The position numbers and the translations under genes were made by a program. From a virus, in IMG/VR virus record IMGVR_UViG_3300043446_005369, positions 20,376-84,375 of that record: a DNA stretch of 64,000 bases; one strand, written 5' to 3'. The first letter of the stretch is position 1. Each line of letters opens with the position of its first letter. The notes beneath the pieces are model-generated. The model searched no databases. It was given only the letters and a program-made list of their open reading frames with translations, and was not told the DNA's origin. Positions 23,528 through 32,541 of the stretch are shown piece after piece.

Positions 23528-26471
23528 TTTTTCCACCTTTAGGATTGGGAATTTCCACCGCAGAGGTATTCATAGATGGTTCAATTGGTGTTTCTCCGGT
23601 TGGGGATTGTTCTACTCCTTGAGGGACACCACCTTGTTGATCCGTCGCAATGGGGTTTCCAAATTCATCTACTGGTTGATTTGGATTTGGTAAAATACCT
23701 TTATTAATTTCATCTTCAATTTGCATATCAATTTCAATGATTTCGGAATCAGTTTGACGCAGAATTTTTTTACGAATGTATTCTGTGGAATAATATTTCC
23801 CGATATATGGCTCAATTGTAGTTGCAAGTGTTAAACGATTTGTCATCAATTCTGCTTCCTTTAATTCGGCAAAATGATTATCATAAAGAAAATCATACTG
23901 AATATGATCTGCCATTTTCTCCCAATCTTCAGGAGAAACGATGTTTTTAAGAATTAGTTGACTTCTCAGAATATCATTAAAAACATTTGCGAATTTTTTT
24001 CTTAATCTTCCAACAAATTTGGAGAACATTAATTCGTCACGAAGAATTTCTGAAGATCTACCTAGATTAAATCCATCTCCACTACCAGCAATTCTAGATT
24101 CAGGAACTCCAAGTGCTCTATAAAGTTTTTTCTGAAAATATTGAATATCGCTGAGTTCACCTAAGTTTTGACCGCCTGGAAGAGTTGTAATTTCTGTTCC
24201 TCTTCCACCTTCTCTTCTAGGAAGCCAGAAATCTTCTAGCATACTCATGAATTTGCGATCATCTCTTATTTCACCTGTGTTTGCGTCATATACCAATTTA
24301 TTCCTATAACGAGACATAACTTCTTTTAAGTATTGCTCAGCTTTTACTTTAGGAAGATTGCCGACATCAATGTAAAAAATTCTACGTTCAGGAGCCCTCG
24401 AATTATGAACTACAATACCGTTCGCCACAAAATTATGCTTTTCATGAGAAACTTCAATATCATAAACATCCTCGACTTCTGCAGTTTCCACAGAAATAAT
24501 TTTTTCAAATTTTGGAAGTTCATATTCACTTAAATACAATTCCCAGCATTGAGTTTCTGGAATTAATCTTGTCTTATTTTCCTCACCTATAATTCTTGTT
24601 TGTTCTGGTCGGATTCTATGGCGAATTTGTCCGGAACAAAGGCCAATTGAAGTCCAGATTTCTTTAATATCTTCAATAAGCTGTTTATTTGCTAAAGAAA
24701 TTTCACATGAAAATCCATTTACTAGATCTCTATAATGTCCATCTGCATCTAGAAGTCCAAGAATAAATTCTCTTTTAATGTTATTTGGGGATGTAAATAC
24801 CCAATCTGGAATTCTCTTAATTTTAGCTCCATTTTTAAATCCAAGCTTTTGCAGAAGTTCCGAAGCAAGCGTGTTGCTTGAATGGTAATTACTATATTTT
24901 CTATTAGATTTTGACCTCGTACAATTACCAAAAAACTTTTCCATCAACTTACTATAATATAAGTTTTGAATCTCATCTTCACCTTCTGCGAATGTTACAC
25001 CATATTTTGTAATACATCCATCACCAATTAAAAATCCAAATAGTCTTGCAAATTCTTCATCGATATATTCTGGAAGATTTAGTTGATTTGTACCCCAACC
25101 ATATAGTTTTTCCTCGAATTTTGCATCTTTAAGTACTTCAATTTCTTCTTGAAGTACTGCAACATCAGAAGATTCTAATGACTGAGATCCATATAAGAAA
25201 TTTTGAATACTACTCCTATTGATATTAGTTTTTTCTGAAATTTGTTGTATAACTTTTTCTTTATTGTCAATTTTATAGGAGGACCACAAGAAAGTATCTT
25301 TTAGTTTATAGCATTTTTCTCGAACTTCTGGAAATGCAGTTTGAGTAGAGCATTCTTCTGGTCTAATGTAAGTTAAACTATGTCTTTTTGGTTGAAGATC
25401 TTTGATAGGAACGTACTTCACGTCTTTAGTCTCATTATCATAAACGAGAACTGGGTGAGTATCGGTTCCTACAACACTATGATGCTTAGACTGAACTCTA
25501 AAAGACTGTTTAGTTCCAGTTAACCACTTATTAGATACAGTTGTTTCAACTAATTTATCAACACGATTATCATAACTATAAACTTTATCTCCAACTTGAA
25601 TATCTTTAATGTATGAATAACCTTTGTCTGTTTTTACTCGGGTATCTCCAATTAAGCAAAGGCGATAAATTACCAAAGAATCTTCAATCATTCTAAGTTG
25701 ATTGAGAGCCTTAATTGCTTTATGTAAATAAGATAAAATAGTTCCTTTATTGCGATCTACAAGCCCCGAAGTGCAATATGTAATAGAGTCTTTTGCAATT
25801 TTAACTCCCTTTTTGGATCCTCCGGAAATAGTTCCACTTGGAAAATTAGGAGTCGGAGTATACACAAAATACTCTTCAATTTCAGGAAAGTTATATTGTT
25901 GAGCATCAGTTCCATCATTTAGTCTAAAATTCTTATACTTATCCGCACCATTCGAAGTTCTTTTCTCTTGACGCACATGCTTCATTTTCATTGGATCAAT
26001 ATATCTCAATTCCTGAATTCCTTTCTCAGGATTTTTTTGATCAATGACTTTTAAATAGAATAATCTTCCATCCACATACCAATTCCTAAAAATTTCATGG
26101 CATTTTTTATCAAAATCCATGATTTCTTTAATATATTTAAATTCTATTCGAATTAGTTCTTTTAATCTATCACTCGCATTTAAATTTGATAGTTCAATTT
26201 CAACTGGAGAATCATATAGGTCACTGACAATAGCTTCATTGACTACACTTTCAATTGCACCTTCACATTCTGGATGTAAAGCCATTTCTCGGTATCTTCG
26301 AATCAAGTCGTACTCAGTTCGATAAACACCTTCAATATCTACATATTGACCATAAAATCCAGATTGAATAAAATGATCAACCCCGTCCTCATTATTTGCG
26401 GGAACGGGGGAAACTATAGATTTAGATTTTTTATCATTATCATCAATTGAAAAACCAAAAAGTTTTGCCAT
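23523..26471 (-). CDS. 20: Portal vertex protein gp20, interrupted by an intein
   Basis: A 982-aa frame containing a 563-aa portal protein split by a 419-aa intein. Portal features: FIQSGFYGQYVDIEGVYRTEYDLIRRYREMALHPECEGAIESVVNEAIV near the N-terminus, then LVIYRL joined after splicing to SRAPERRIFYIDVGNLPK, and GFNLGRSSEILRDELMFSKFVGRLRKKF. The portal dodecamer is the entry for DNA and the attachment site for the neck. The extein length is near T4 gp20 (524 aa). A CTAAATA element overlaps the gp19 stop upstream. Splicing is required for a functional portal. Confidence 0.97.
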   Translation of the reverse strand: MAKLFGFSIDDNDKKSKSIVSPVPANNEDGVDHFIQSGFYGQYVDIEGVYRTEYDLIRRYREMALHPECEGAIESVVNEAIVSDLYDSPVEIELSNLNASDRLKELIRIEFKYIKEIMDFDKKCHEIFRNWYVDGRLFYLKVIDQKNPEKGIQELRYIDPMKMKHVRQEKRTSNGADKYKNFRLNDGTDAQQYNFPEIEEYFVYTPTPNFPSGTISGGSKKGVKIAKDSITYCTSGLVDRNKGTILSYLHKAIKALNQLRMIEDSLVIYRLCLIGDTRVKTDKGYSYIKDIQVGDKVYSYDNRVDKLVETTVSNKWLTGTKQSFRVQSKHHSVVGTDTHPVLVYDNETKDVKYVPIKDLQPKRHSLTYIRPEECSTQTAFPEVREKCYKLKDTFLWSSYKIDNKEKVIQQISEKTNINRSSIQNFLYGSQSLESSDVAVLQEEIEVLKDAKFEEKLYGWGTNQLNLPEYIDEEFARLFGFLIGDGCITKYGVTFAEGEDEIQNLYYSKLMEKFFGNCTRSKSNRKYSNYHSSNTLASELLQKLGFKNGAKIKRIPDWVFTSPNNIKREFILGLLDADGHYRDLVNGFSCEISLANKQLIEDIKEIWTSIGLCSGQIRHRIRPEQTRIIGEENKTRLIPETQCWELYLSEYELPKFEKIISVETAEVEDVYDIEVSHEKHNFVANGIVVHNSRAPERRIFYIDVGNLPKVKAEQYLKEVMSRYRNKLVYDANTGEIRDDRKFMSMLEDFWLPRREGGRGTEITTLPGGQNLGELSDIQYFQKKLYRALGVPESRIAGSGDGFNLGRSSEILRDELMFSKFVGRLRKKFANVFNDILRSQLILKNIVSPEDWEKMADHIQYDFLYDNHFAELKEAELMTNRLTLATTIEPYIGKYYSTEYIRKKILRQTDSEIIEIDMQIEDEINKGILPNPNQPVDEFGNPIATDQQGGVPQGVEQSPTGETPIEPSMNTSAVEIPNPKGGKI
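24402..25658 (-). other. Intein in gp20 (419 aa) with LAGLIDADG-type endonuclease domain
   Basis: Residues 272-690. It starts CLIGDTRVKTDKGY (Cys1) and ends NFVANGIVVHN before extein Ser. Block B is GTDTHPV with the TxxH motif; block F is DVYDIEVSHEKHNF, with the usual Asp; His-Asn end the intein. Two LAGLIDADG motifs are visible, ARLFGFLIGDG and FILGLLDADG. All features fit a standard class 1 intein. The insertion lies between YRL and SRAPERR, a strongly conserved portal segment. Confidence 0.96.
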
Positions 26472-26499
26472 TTTATAAATTTAAAATTGTAACGTATTT

Positions 26500-26506
26500 T
26501 ATTTAG
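26500..26506 (-). promoter_or_regulatory. Late-promoter-like CTAAATA overlapping the gp19 stop
   Basis: The minus strand reads AACTAAATAAAATACG 29 bases before the gp20 ATG. Its TAA is the gp19 stop codon. Confidence 0.5.
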
Positions 26507-27093
26507 TTAATGTCTACACCACCAGCCGCAGGAGAATTACCCTTAACAGCTTCCCACCAGAGAATTTGGAATTCCACAGGAAATTCTTCAATTGAACTTG
26601 TACTATAATCTAACTGAATTGCGCCAACTTGAGTTGGAAATATGTCATAAAAATGATATGCTCTTAGAGTTGATCCGTCACGATCTAACTGATAAACAAA
26701 TGCATCTGCGGTATATGCAGATGGATCAGTAACACCAGTATTGTCAGATACTCGATTAACTTTATTCATCCAATTTTCAAAGGCAGAACGAATTGCAAAG
26801 TCAGTATCATTTAAAACAGTTACTGTCCAACTATCAAATGTGCGATCTCCTGCAACTTTAAGAGTTCTACCTCTAAAATTTACATCGATTGGGGCAATAT
26901 TTGATCCAGGGAGATTTGCACCCTTTACCAAAAATCTTGCTTTGTCTAAAACGTTTGTATCTGCGGGTGCAATAGAAGGAAATGAAAGAACTACCTCAAA
27001 AAGATTAGAGCGAGTACCACCACCAGTAAGTTTACTTTTGAAGTCAGTAATCTTTCTTAGTGGAGGTGGATTGAATTGGGTTCTAGTTGTCAT
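26503..27093 (-). CDS. 19: Tail tube protein gp19
   Basis: A 196-aa tail tube monomer. It has SNLFEVVLSFPS, ARFLVKGANLPGSNIAPIDVNFRGRTLKVAGDRTFDSWTVTVLNDTDFAIRSAFENWMN and YHFYDIFPTQVGAIQLDYST, all characteristic of T4-like gp19. It forms the hexameric rings of the inner tail tube. Length is slightly above T4 gp19 (163 aa). The start has GAGGTTAAAC upstream. It lies between sheath and portal as usual. Confidence 0.97.
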   Translation of the reverse strand: MTTRTQFNPPPLRKITDFKSKLTGGGTRSNLFEVVLSFPSIAPADTNVLDKARFLVKGANLPGSNIAPIDVNFRGRTLKVAGDRTFDSWTVTVLNDTDFAIRSAFENWMNKVNRVSDNTGVTDPSAYTADAFVYQLDRDGSTLRAYHFYDIFPTQVGAIQLDYSTSSIEEFPVEFQILWWEAVKGNSPAAGGVDIN

Positions 27094-27111
27094 AGTAGTT
27101 TAACCTCTAAA

Positions 27112-29748
27112 TTAAAAGTTTCCGATTACTTCTTCAAAATCAACGCCAGTCTTGGTGGCAATAAAGTTCAGTCCAATAAAGTTGATAGATCTTGATGGTT
27201 TAATGTAAATATCAGCAATAAATTCATTATTATCAATAACTGCACCTGTATTATTTGTTTCATCACAAATTACAATATAATCAAAGATACCTCTCTTTGC
27301 CTGAATATCACGAAGGAAAGGTTCGATAGTATTCACAAAATTAGTTCTTGTAACTTCATCATTAAATTCAAATAGAACATCTTTTGCTGCTTGAGAAATT
27401 GCATTTTCAATATAAACAAACAGGCGACGAACATTAATTCTGTCAAATGCAGATGCTCTTGAGAGACCTGTTTTATCACCAAAAAGAATAATTCCCGAGC
27501 CAGGAGAAGAAATTACTGGATTAATTCGGTTTGAATATAGTCTATCTCTTTGGGATTTAGTTGGATTATATGCAAGTTTAACTGCATTTAGAATAGTTCC
27601 TCTTGCAGTCCCTGCAGGTGAATACCAAGGGAAATTATTAATATCATTTCTTGCACAAGTACCAGCAATATCCCCATTTAATGGTACATATCTAAAGGTA
27701 TTCGAGAAACGATCATACATGTACTTATAACCACTATCGAAAACTGCATAAGATGAAGAAGTTATAGGTGAATAGAAAGAAATTAGATTTTCTGTAATAT
27801 CTGCGGCAGATCTTACAGTAACTTCAGATGGAACTGAAGTATCACTAATTGATGCTCCTCTATATGGAGAAATAAATGCGATTGAATCTTTTCTTAATTC
27901 CGCAATAGAAATTAACTTGTTTGCAAGTGCTTGAGTGGTTTCCATATCATATGCTGCAGATCCCATGATCAAGAAATCTACCTGATGATTTTCTGTTGAT
28001 TCAAATAAGTCATAACCATCCGAAAGCTTTGCTAAAGTTGCAGTTAATGCACCAGTCGAAAAATCGGTTTCTCCTCTATAATTTTGTCCACCAGTCATAA
28101 TTTCATTTACTGTACCACAGCATGAGAAAATAATCCCATCTGCATTTTGGTCCCAATCATCGTCAGAAACGAGATTGAAATCTGTGGTATAACCAGTCGT
28201 AGCTGTAGCATTTGGCTGACCCAATCCAAAAACATATTTTGAATTATATGCTAAATATTTTCTCCAATAAGAAGTACTTCCAGCAGAAAACTCCGCATCT
28301 TTTGCTTTAGATAACCCAAGATGCTTTTCTAAAATTGTACCAGCATTTCCGGAAATGGATCCATTTGCATCAATTATAACAACATGAATCTCATCAAATC
28401 TTGAATTTCTTGCTGCCGCATATCCAGATGTTCCTGGTCGTGGAGCAATATTATTCCAATTAATACTAGTGGTCTCAGTAATTTTTATATCTTGTGCATC
28501 AAACCAATCATAACTGGAACTATAGGATAGTGAAGTGTTTGAAGTAGTCTGACCATTTTTATAAAAATTGAATTCTCCACCACTTGGATCAAATTGATAT
28601 ATACCAGATTGCTGATAATCTACTTGTTCTTCAACACCATTCGGTGCAATATAACTTAAAACTTTAACACTAATTGTATCACCAATAACTCTAGTAACAA
28701 TACCCTTTAGATCTCCTCTAAGAGTTGTTTTATTACCTACTCCAGGATTTATTTTACCGGATAATGACTGCCTAATACCATCACCAAGATTAATTGCAGT
28801 AAATCCAACAGAAATTGTACCGAAATCAAAAGTAGAAAAAATGTCATTTCTTCTTACTGAAGCAGTAGATAATCCAATAACACCTGATCCTATTGAAACT
28901 ACTGTGGCAATTCCAGGTAGTACTCCAAGGGTATTACAACGTACTCTCTGACCAAGAGAAATATTATCTGTGGAAATTGCTACAGTGGATGCACCACCTA
29001 CAATAAGACCACCCTTAGGATCTGAAATTATACTAAAATCAAATGTGGAATTAATATTACCAGTATCTTGTGAAGCCTTAGATAGGGTAATGATTCCTGA
29101 TCCAACTGAGACTACTGTTGTATTTTCAGGAAGAACATTGGGCGTATCGCATCTTACGATTTGACCAGCAAGAATTCCGGTTGTGGTAATTGCTACAGTA
29201 GATGCACTACCAACAAGAACACCTTGTCTATTTGAAACTATTGAAATTTCGGCAGGAGTAAAAATACTTGCGGCTTGAGTATCAATACCATCCAATACTT
29301 GATCTGCTCTACTATCGATAAATGCAACTCTAACTCCATTTGACCAAGTTCCTGGATTTTTTGCTGCAAAAACAACCTGGGGAAGAGTATTTTCATCATA
29401 TCCCAGCTCTTCATAGTGTTGTAAACTATTAATTCTAACTGATGTTGCAACTCCCACAAATCCATTTTGAAGTTCATCATCATTTGCTCTTACTACTTTT
29501 AGTGATCCACCATAAGCAAGGTAAGAAGATGCGACCAACCAATGTTCATAATGATTATCCGTAGAATATGGTTGCCCGAAATTAACTAGTAAATCGTTTT
29601 CATTTTCTACAAGTGTTGGTACGTCTACAGGACCTTTCGCAAAAGGTGCTACAATTGCTCCAATCTTATTTGATGATGGAGTGACTCTGCCAAGCGTTAA
29701 GTCAAATTCTTTTACTAAAATTCCAGGAGATGCTAAATTTAGCGGCAT
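27112..29748 (-). CDS. 18: Tail sheath protein gp18
   Basis: An 878-aa contractile sheath subunit. The N-terminus MPLNLASPGILVKEFDLTLGRVTPSSNKIGAIVAPFAKGPVDVP and the C-terminal AFDRINVRRLFVYIENAISQAAKDVLFEFND are diagnostic. T4 gp18 is 659 aa. The extra length is mainly an inserted beta-rich region with two repeats (residues about 177-312). A TATAAATA lies 35 bases upstream, and GGAGAATAAA serves as ribosome binding site. Confidence 0.97.
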   Translation of the reverse strand: MPLNLASPGILVKEFDLTLGRVTPSSNKIGAIVAPFAKGPVDVPTLVENENDLLVNFGQPYSTDNHYEHWLVASSYLAYGGSLKVVRANDDELQNGFVGVATSVRINSLQHYEELGYDENTLPQVVFAAKNPGTWSNGVRVAFIDSRADQVLDGIDTQAASIFTPAEISIVSNRQGVLVGSASTVAITTTGILAGQIVRCDTPNVLPENTTVVSVGSGIITLSKASQDTGNINSTFDFSIISDPKGGLIVGGASTVAISTDNISLGQRVRCNTLGVLPGIATVVSIGSGVIGLSTASVRRNDIFSTFDFGTISVGFTAINLGDGIRQSLSGKINPGVGNKTTLRGDLKGIVTRVIGDTISVKVLSYIAPNGVEEQVDYQQSGIYQFDPSGGEFNFYKNGQTTSNTSLSYSSSYDWFDAQDIKITETTSINWNNIAPRPGTSGYAAARNSRFDEIHVVIIDANGSISGNAGTILEKHLGLSKAKDAEFSAGSTSYWRKYLAYNSKYVFGLGQPNATATTGYTTDFNLVSDDDWDQNADGIIFSCCGTVNEIMTGGQNYRGETDFSTGALTATLAKLSDGYDLFESTENHQVDFLIMGSAAYDMETTQALANKLISIAELRKDSIAFISPYRGASISDTSVPSEVTVRSAADITENLISFYSPITSSSYAVFDSGYKYMYDRFSNTFRYVPLNGDIAGTCARNDINNFPWYSPAGTARGTILNAVKLAYNPTKSQRDRLYSNRINPVISSPGSGIILFGDKTGLSRASAFDRINVRRLFVYIENAISQAAKDVLFEFNDEVTRTNFVNTIEPFLRDIQAKRGIFDYIVICDETNNTGAVIDNNEFIADIYIKPSRSINFIGLNFIATKTGVDFEEVIGNF
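28813..29220 (-). repeat. Internal duplication in the tail sheath insert
   Basis: Residues 177-240 and 248-312 of gp18 repeat the pattern G-ASTVAI-T-I--GQ-VRC-T--VLP--TVVS-GSG-I-LS-AS, ending STFDF. The two copies share the VRC Cys and the order of all segments. Each is about 65 residues. Confidence 0.88.
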
Positions 29749-29782
29749 TTTTTATTCTCCATGTCCAGAATTATTCTAAAAG

Positions 29783-29790
29783 TATTTATA
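29783..29790 (-). promoter_or_regulatory. Late promoter TATAAATA upstream of gp18
   Basis: Perfect match on the minus strand 35 bases before the gp18 ATG, in the gap after gp17. A second, partial element (TTTATAAAC) lies 20 bases further upstream. Confidence 0.65.
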
Positions 29791-29816
29791 AATTCCTAGT
29801 GTTTATAAATTATACT

Positions 29817-32540
29817 TTATTGATATTCCCACATGTAGCTCCATTCGGAAGAAACATCACCATATTCATCTAAATTCCATACTTCCAGTGATCCTTTTTG
29901 ATTATTTTGATTTGCAAAAACCCACATGTCTCCAGTTTCTTTTTCAATATCAATTCCAGATAGTTCTTCTAGACCATCAGAAATAAATCCAAAAGGAGAC
30001 ATGTCTTGATCAATTTGGTTTTTTTGTTCCTCATAAATTCTTTTTCTGACATCATTATCTGTCATTTCTTTGAAATATTCTTGAGCAACAAGCCAAGCAA
30101 ATATCACAAGACACATTGCTAGATCATCATTACAACCTTCTTCAGCTTCAAATGAATTATGTTTTTGAATAAATGTGGTTAACTCTGCAATGATGTCATA
30201 ATCATTAATCATTAATTTATCATCTTCAATCAGCAATTTTAAGTTAGAGCAACCTAACTTTTTAACTGCAGATGTCATTCTTACACCCATTTGCGATTTT
30301 TTCCCACTAAAACCTGAACCAACAATCTGCCCAGCTCGACCTCTCATAGAGCACATAAGCATATTATCATATTCAAGATCATAATGCAAAATACTAGCAA
30401 CTTGCTCACCAATATCATTAACTTCTGCTAAGACCCAAGCATTGTTATAACCTTTTGCTACTTTTTCAATAATACTTGGAAAAAGCATAGGTTTGATTTC
30501 ATTATTTTTATATTTTGCTACTACTTTATATGGAAAATTGGTAATATCAAATACAATAAATGAAGAATAGTCATTTCCAATTCCTCTCGCAACATCGACA
30601 GTAATTAGATAATTATTTTCTTCTTTTGGATTTTCATATACATCTAATCCCTTTTCCCCTCTTTTAACTGGATCATCATAAGTTAAAATTTTAAGTTTAC
30701 TTGGATTGATTAATGTTCCTACAGATCCCAGGAATTCGCAAAGGTGCTCAGCCCTAAACTGTTCTTCACTAGTATTTGCAATTGTCTCTGCTTTCCACTT
30801 TTCATCTCTACCTGGAACTTCTGACCAATGAACTTCAGTAGCAACAAATTGATTTTTATTTCTTTCAGCATCGTGCCACATTCTATAGAAGTGGTTCATG
30901 CCTTTTGGTGTTGAAACGACAATAACTTTTGTTGATTTACCTGAAGAAATTGTAGGATATACAGAAGCAAAGAAATCGTCTGCAATGTGATTCGGAACGA
31001 ATGCAAATTCGTCAAGGAAGATAATATTAAATGTCATACCACGAACTGCAGATGCAGAAGTAGATGCTGCAATAATCTTAGAACCGTTTTCTAATTCTAG
31101 AGATCCTTTGTTCCACGATATAATACCCTGTTGCATCCATTTTGGTAGATTCTCATAAGATAATTGAAGTCTACTTAAAAGTTCTCTGGAAGTAGATGCC
31201 TTGTTTGCCAAAATTCCAATGTTTACGTTGTCATTAAAAACAACATAATGCAATAGATAAGATACTACGGTAGTTGAATTGTGAGTAGGTATAAATGTTT
31301 TTCCGCACAAAAATAAATGATCATCACTATCTACTTGGAGGCAACAAACTGGAACACTTTCAACTTTTTCTATTTTATGTATATAAATTCGTTTATTTTG
31401 TGGCCTTTCGTTTTTATTAAAATTAATTAATTTTATTTTTCTAGGAAGATTAAATATTTTTTCTTTACTCGCAAAACGAATCGTATAATACCAACAATTA
31501 TTAATTAATTTCCTAGATACTCTAGATTTTATTCCCAATGAAGAGAGTAATTCTATAACTTGAATAATGAGTTCGTAGTTTTTTTGATAAAATTCAAATG
31601 ATTGTGTTTTTGTTATTGACCCATCAGTGTCCATCAAACCACGAAGTAATTCCATTCTTTGTTCGACCGATGAACGAAGATATAATTCTGGAATATGCTT
31701 GTGTTTTAATAAATTATTATCTTTTAATTTTTTTTGCAAATTTTTACACTTAAATGTAATACAATTATTATTTTCTCTTTCATATTCAACATCAATTTTA
31801 GTTTTATAAAATTCATAATCATCTTTATGTGAAATAATTCTTCCATCCGAAGAAAATCCATCACCTAACCAAACACCAAGGAGGTATGGATCAATCGGAA
31901 GATTTTTATTTTCTCCCACAAAAGGATTTGTATAATCGATATATAATGATCCGATTACGCCCCTTCCTCTTTTATTGTTTATTTTTTTTAAATATTTTGA
32001 ATAAATCTCATTTGTTGTTAATATTTTTTTTCCAGTTCTCCAATATACCGAATTTACTTCCCATAAATGATCACCATCAGCAATAATTTCTTCCCCATTA
32101 TCAAAATATATTTTATAACATTGATGATTAAACATCGTTTCTGTTTTAAAAGTAACAGAAACAGGATTGCCGCTTGGTGATAGTATTTTATCTCCAACTT
32201 TAACTTCCTCCATTGTTGTCCAACCAGCTGGAGTTGGAATAGGAGTATCCAATGCCAAAGCCTTTCCAACCTGTCTAGGCATCTTGCAAATATTAAATCT
32301 GTTTTTATGGAAATTTGTAATCAGTTTTTCTTGAAATGGCCATAAGTTAAATTTAACTAAGCCATCATCTACGTTTACGATTTTAATATAATTTTTAGCA
32401 AAATATACAGGATCTTCCTTACACTTCAAAAATTCAATGACTTGCTCTTCAGTCCATTGAATAGGGGTATTTGCTCTCTTTAAATTTGGATTGGAGAGAT
32501 AAGCATCACCTTGTTTTAATTGGATATCTTCAATTGCCAT
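29817..32540 (-). CDS. 17: Terminase large subunit gp17, interrupted by an intein
   Basis: A 907-aa frame coding for a 579-aa packaging ATPase/nuclease split by a 328-aa intein. The ATPase Walker A is PRQVGK joined to STTVV after splicing; Walker B is NIIFLDEFAF. The nuclease domain has VDVARGIGNDYSSF and a later GCNDDLAMCLVIFAW. T4 gp17 is 610 aa. It translocates DNA through the gp20 portal and cuts concatemers. The intein interrupts the P-loop between Lys and Ser, so the unspliced protein cannot bind ATP normally. Confidence 0.97.
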   Translation of the reverse strand: MAIEDIQLKQGDAYLSNPNLKRANTPIQWTEEQVIEFLKCKEDPVYFAKNYIKIVNVDDGLVKFNLWPFQEKLITNFHKNRFNICKMPRQVGKALALDTPIPTPAGWTTMEEVKVGDKILSPSGNPVSVTFKTETMFNHQCYKIYFDNGEEIIADGDHLWEVNSVYWRTGKKILTTNEIYSKYLKKINNKRGRGVIGSLYIDYTNPFVGENKNLPIDPYLLGVWLGDGFSSDGRIISHKDDYEFYKTKIDVEYERENNNCITFKCKNLQKKLKDNNLLKHKHIPELYLRSSVEQRMELLRGLMDTDGSITKTQSFEFYQKNYELIIQVIELLSSLGIKSRVSRKLINNCWYYTIRFASKEKIFNLPRKIKLINFNKNERPQNKRIYIHKIEKVESVPVCCLQVDSDDHLFLCGKTFIPTHNSTTVVSYLLHYVVFNDNVNIGILANKASTSRELLSRLQLSYENLPKWMQQGIISWNKGSLELENGSKIIAASTSASAVRGMTFNIIFLDEFAFVPNHIADDFFASVYPTISSGKSTKVIVVSTPKGMNHFYRMWHDAERNKNQFVATEVHWSEVPGRDEKWKAETIANTSEEQFRAEHLCEFLGSVGTLINPSKLKILTYDDPVKRGEKGLDVYENPKEENNYLITVDVARGIGNDYSSFIVFDITNFPYKVVAKYKNNEIKPMLFPSIIEKVAKGYNNAWVLAEVNDIGEQVASILHYDLEYDNMLMCSMRGRAGQIVGSGFSGKKSQMGVRMTSAVKKLGCSNLKLLIEDDKLMINDYDIIAELTTFIQKHNSFEAEEGCNDDLAMCLVIFAWLVAQEYFKEMTDNDVRKRIYEEQKNQIDQDMSPFGFISDGLEELSGIDIEKETGDMWVFANQNNQKGSLEVWNLDEYGDVSSEWSYMWEYQ
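31278..32261 (-). other. Class 3-type intein in gp17 (328 aa) with LAGLIDADG-type endonuclease domain
   Basis: Residues 94-421. It starts with Ala (ALALDTPIPT), not Cys or Ser, and ends FIPTHN before extein Ser. Block B is GDHLW: Trp lies two after the His, and the usual Thr three before it is absent. Block F is PVCCLQV, with Cys at the normal Asp position. Block G ends Thr-His-Asn. Trp/Cys/Thr at these sites is the signature of class 3 inteins, which use the block F Cys as first nucleophile. Two LAGLIDADG motifs are present, LLGVWLGDG and LLRGLMDTDG. Confidence 0.94.
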
Positions 32541-32541
32541 A

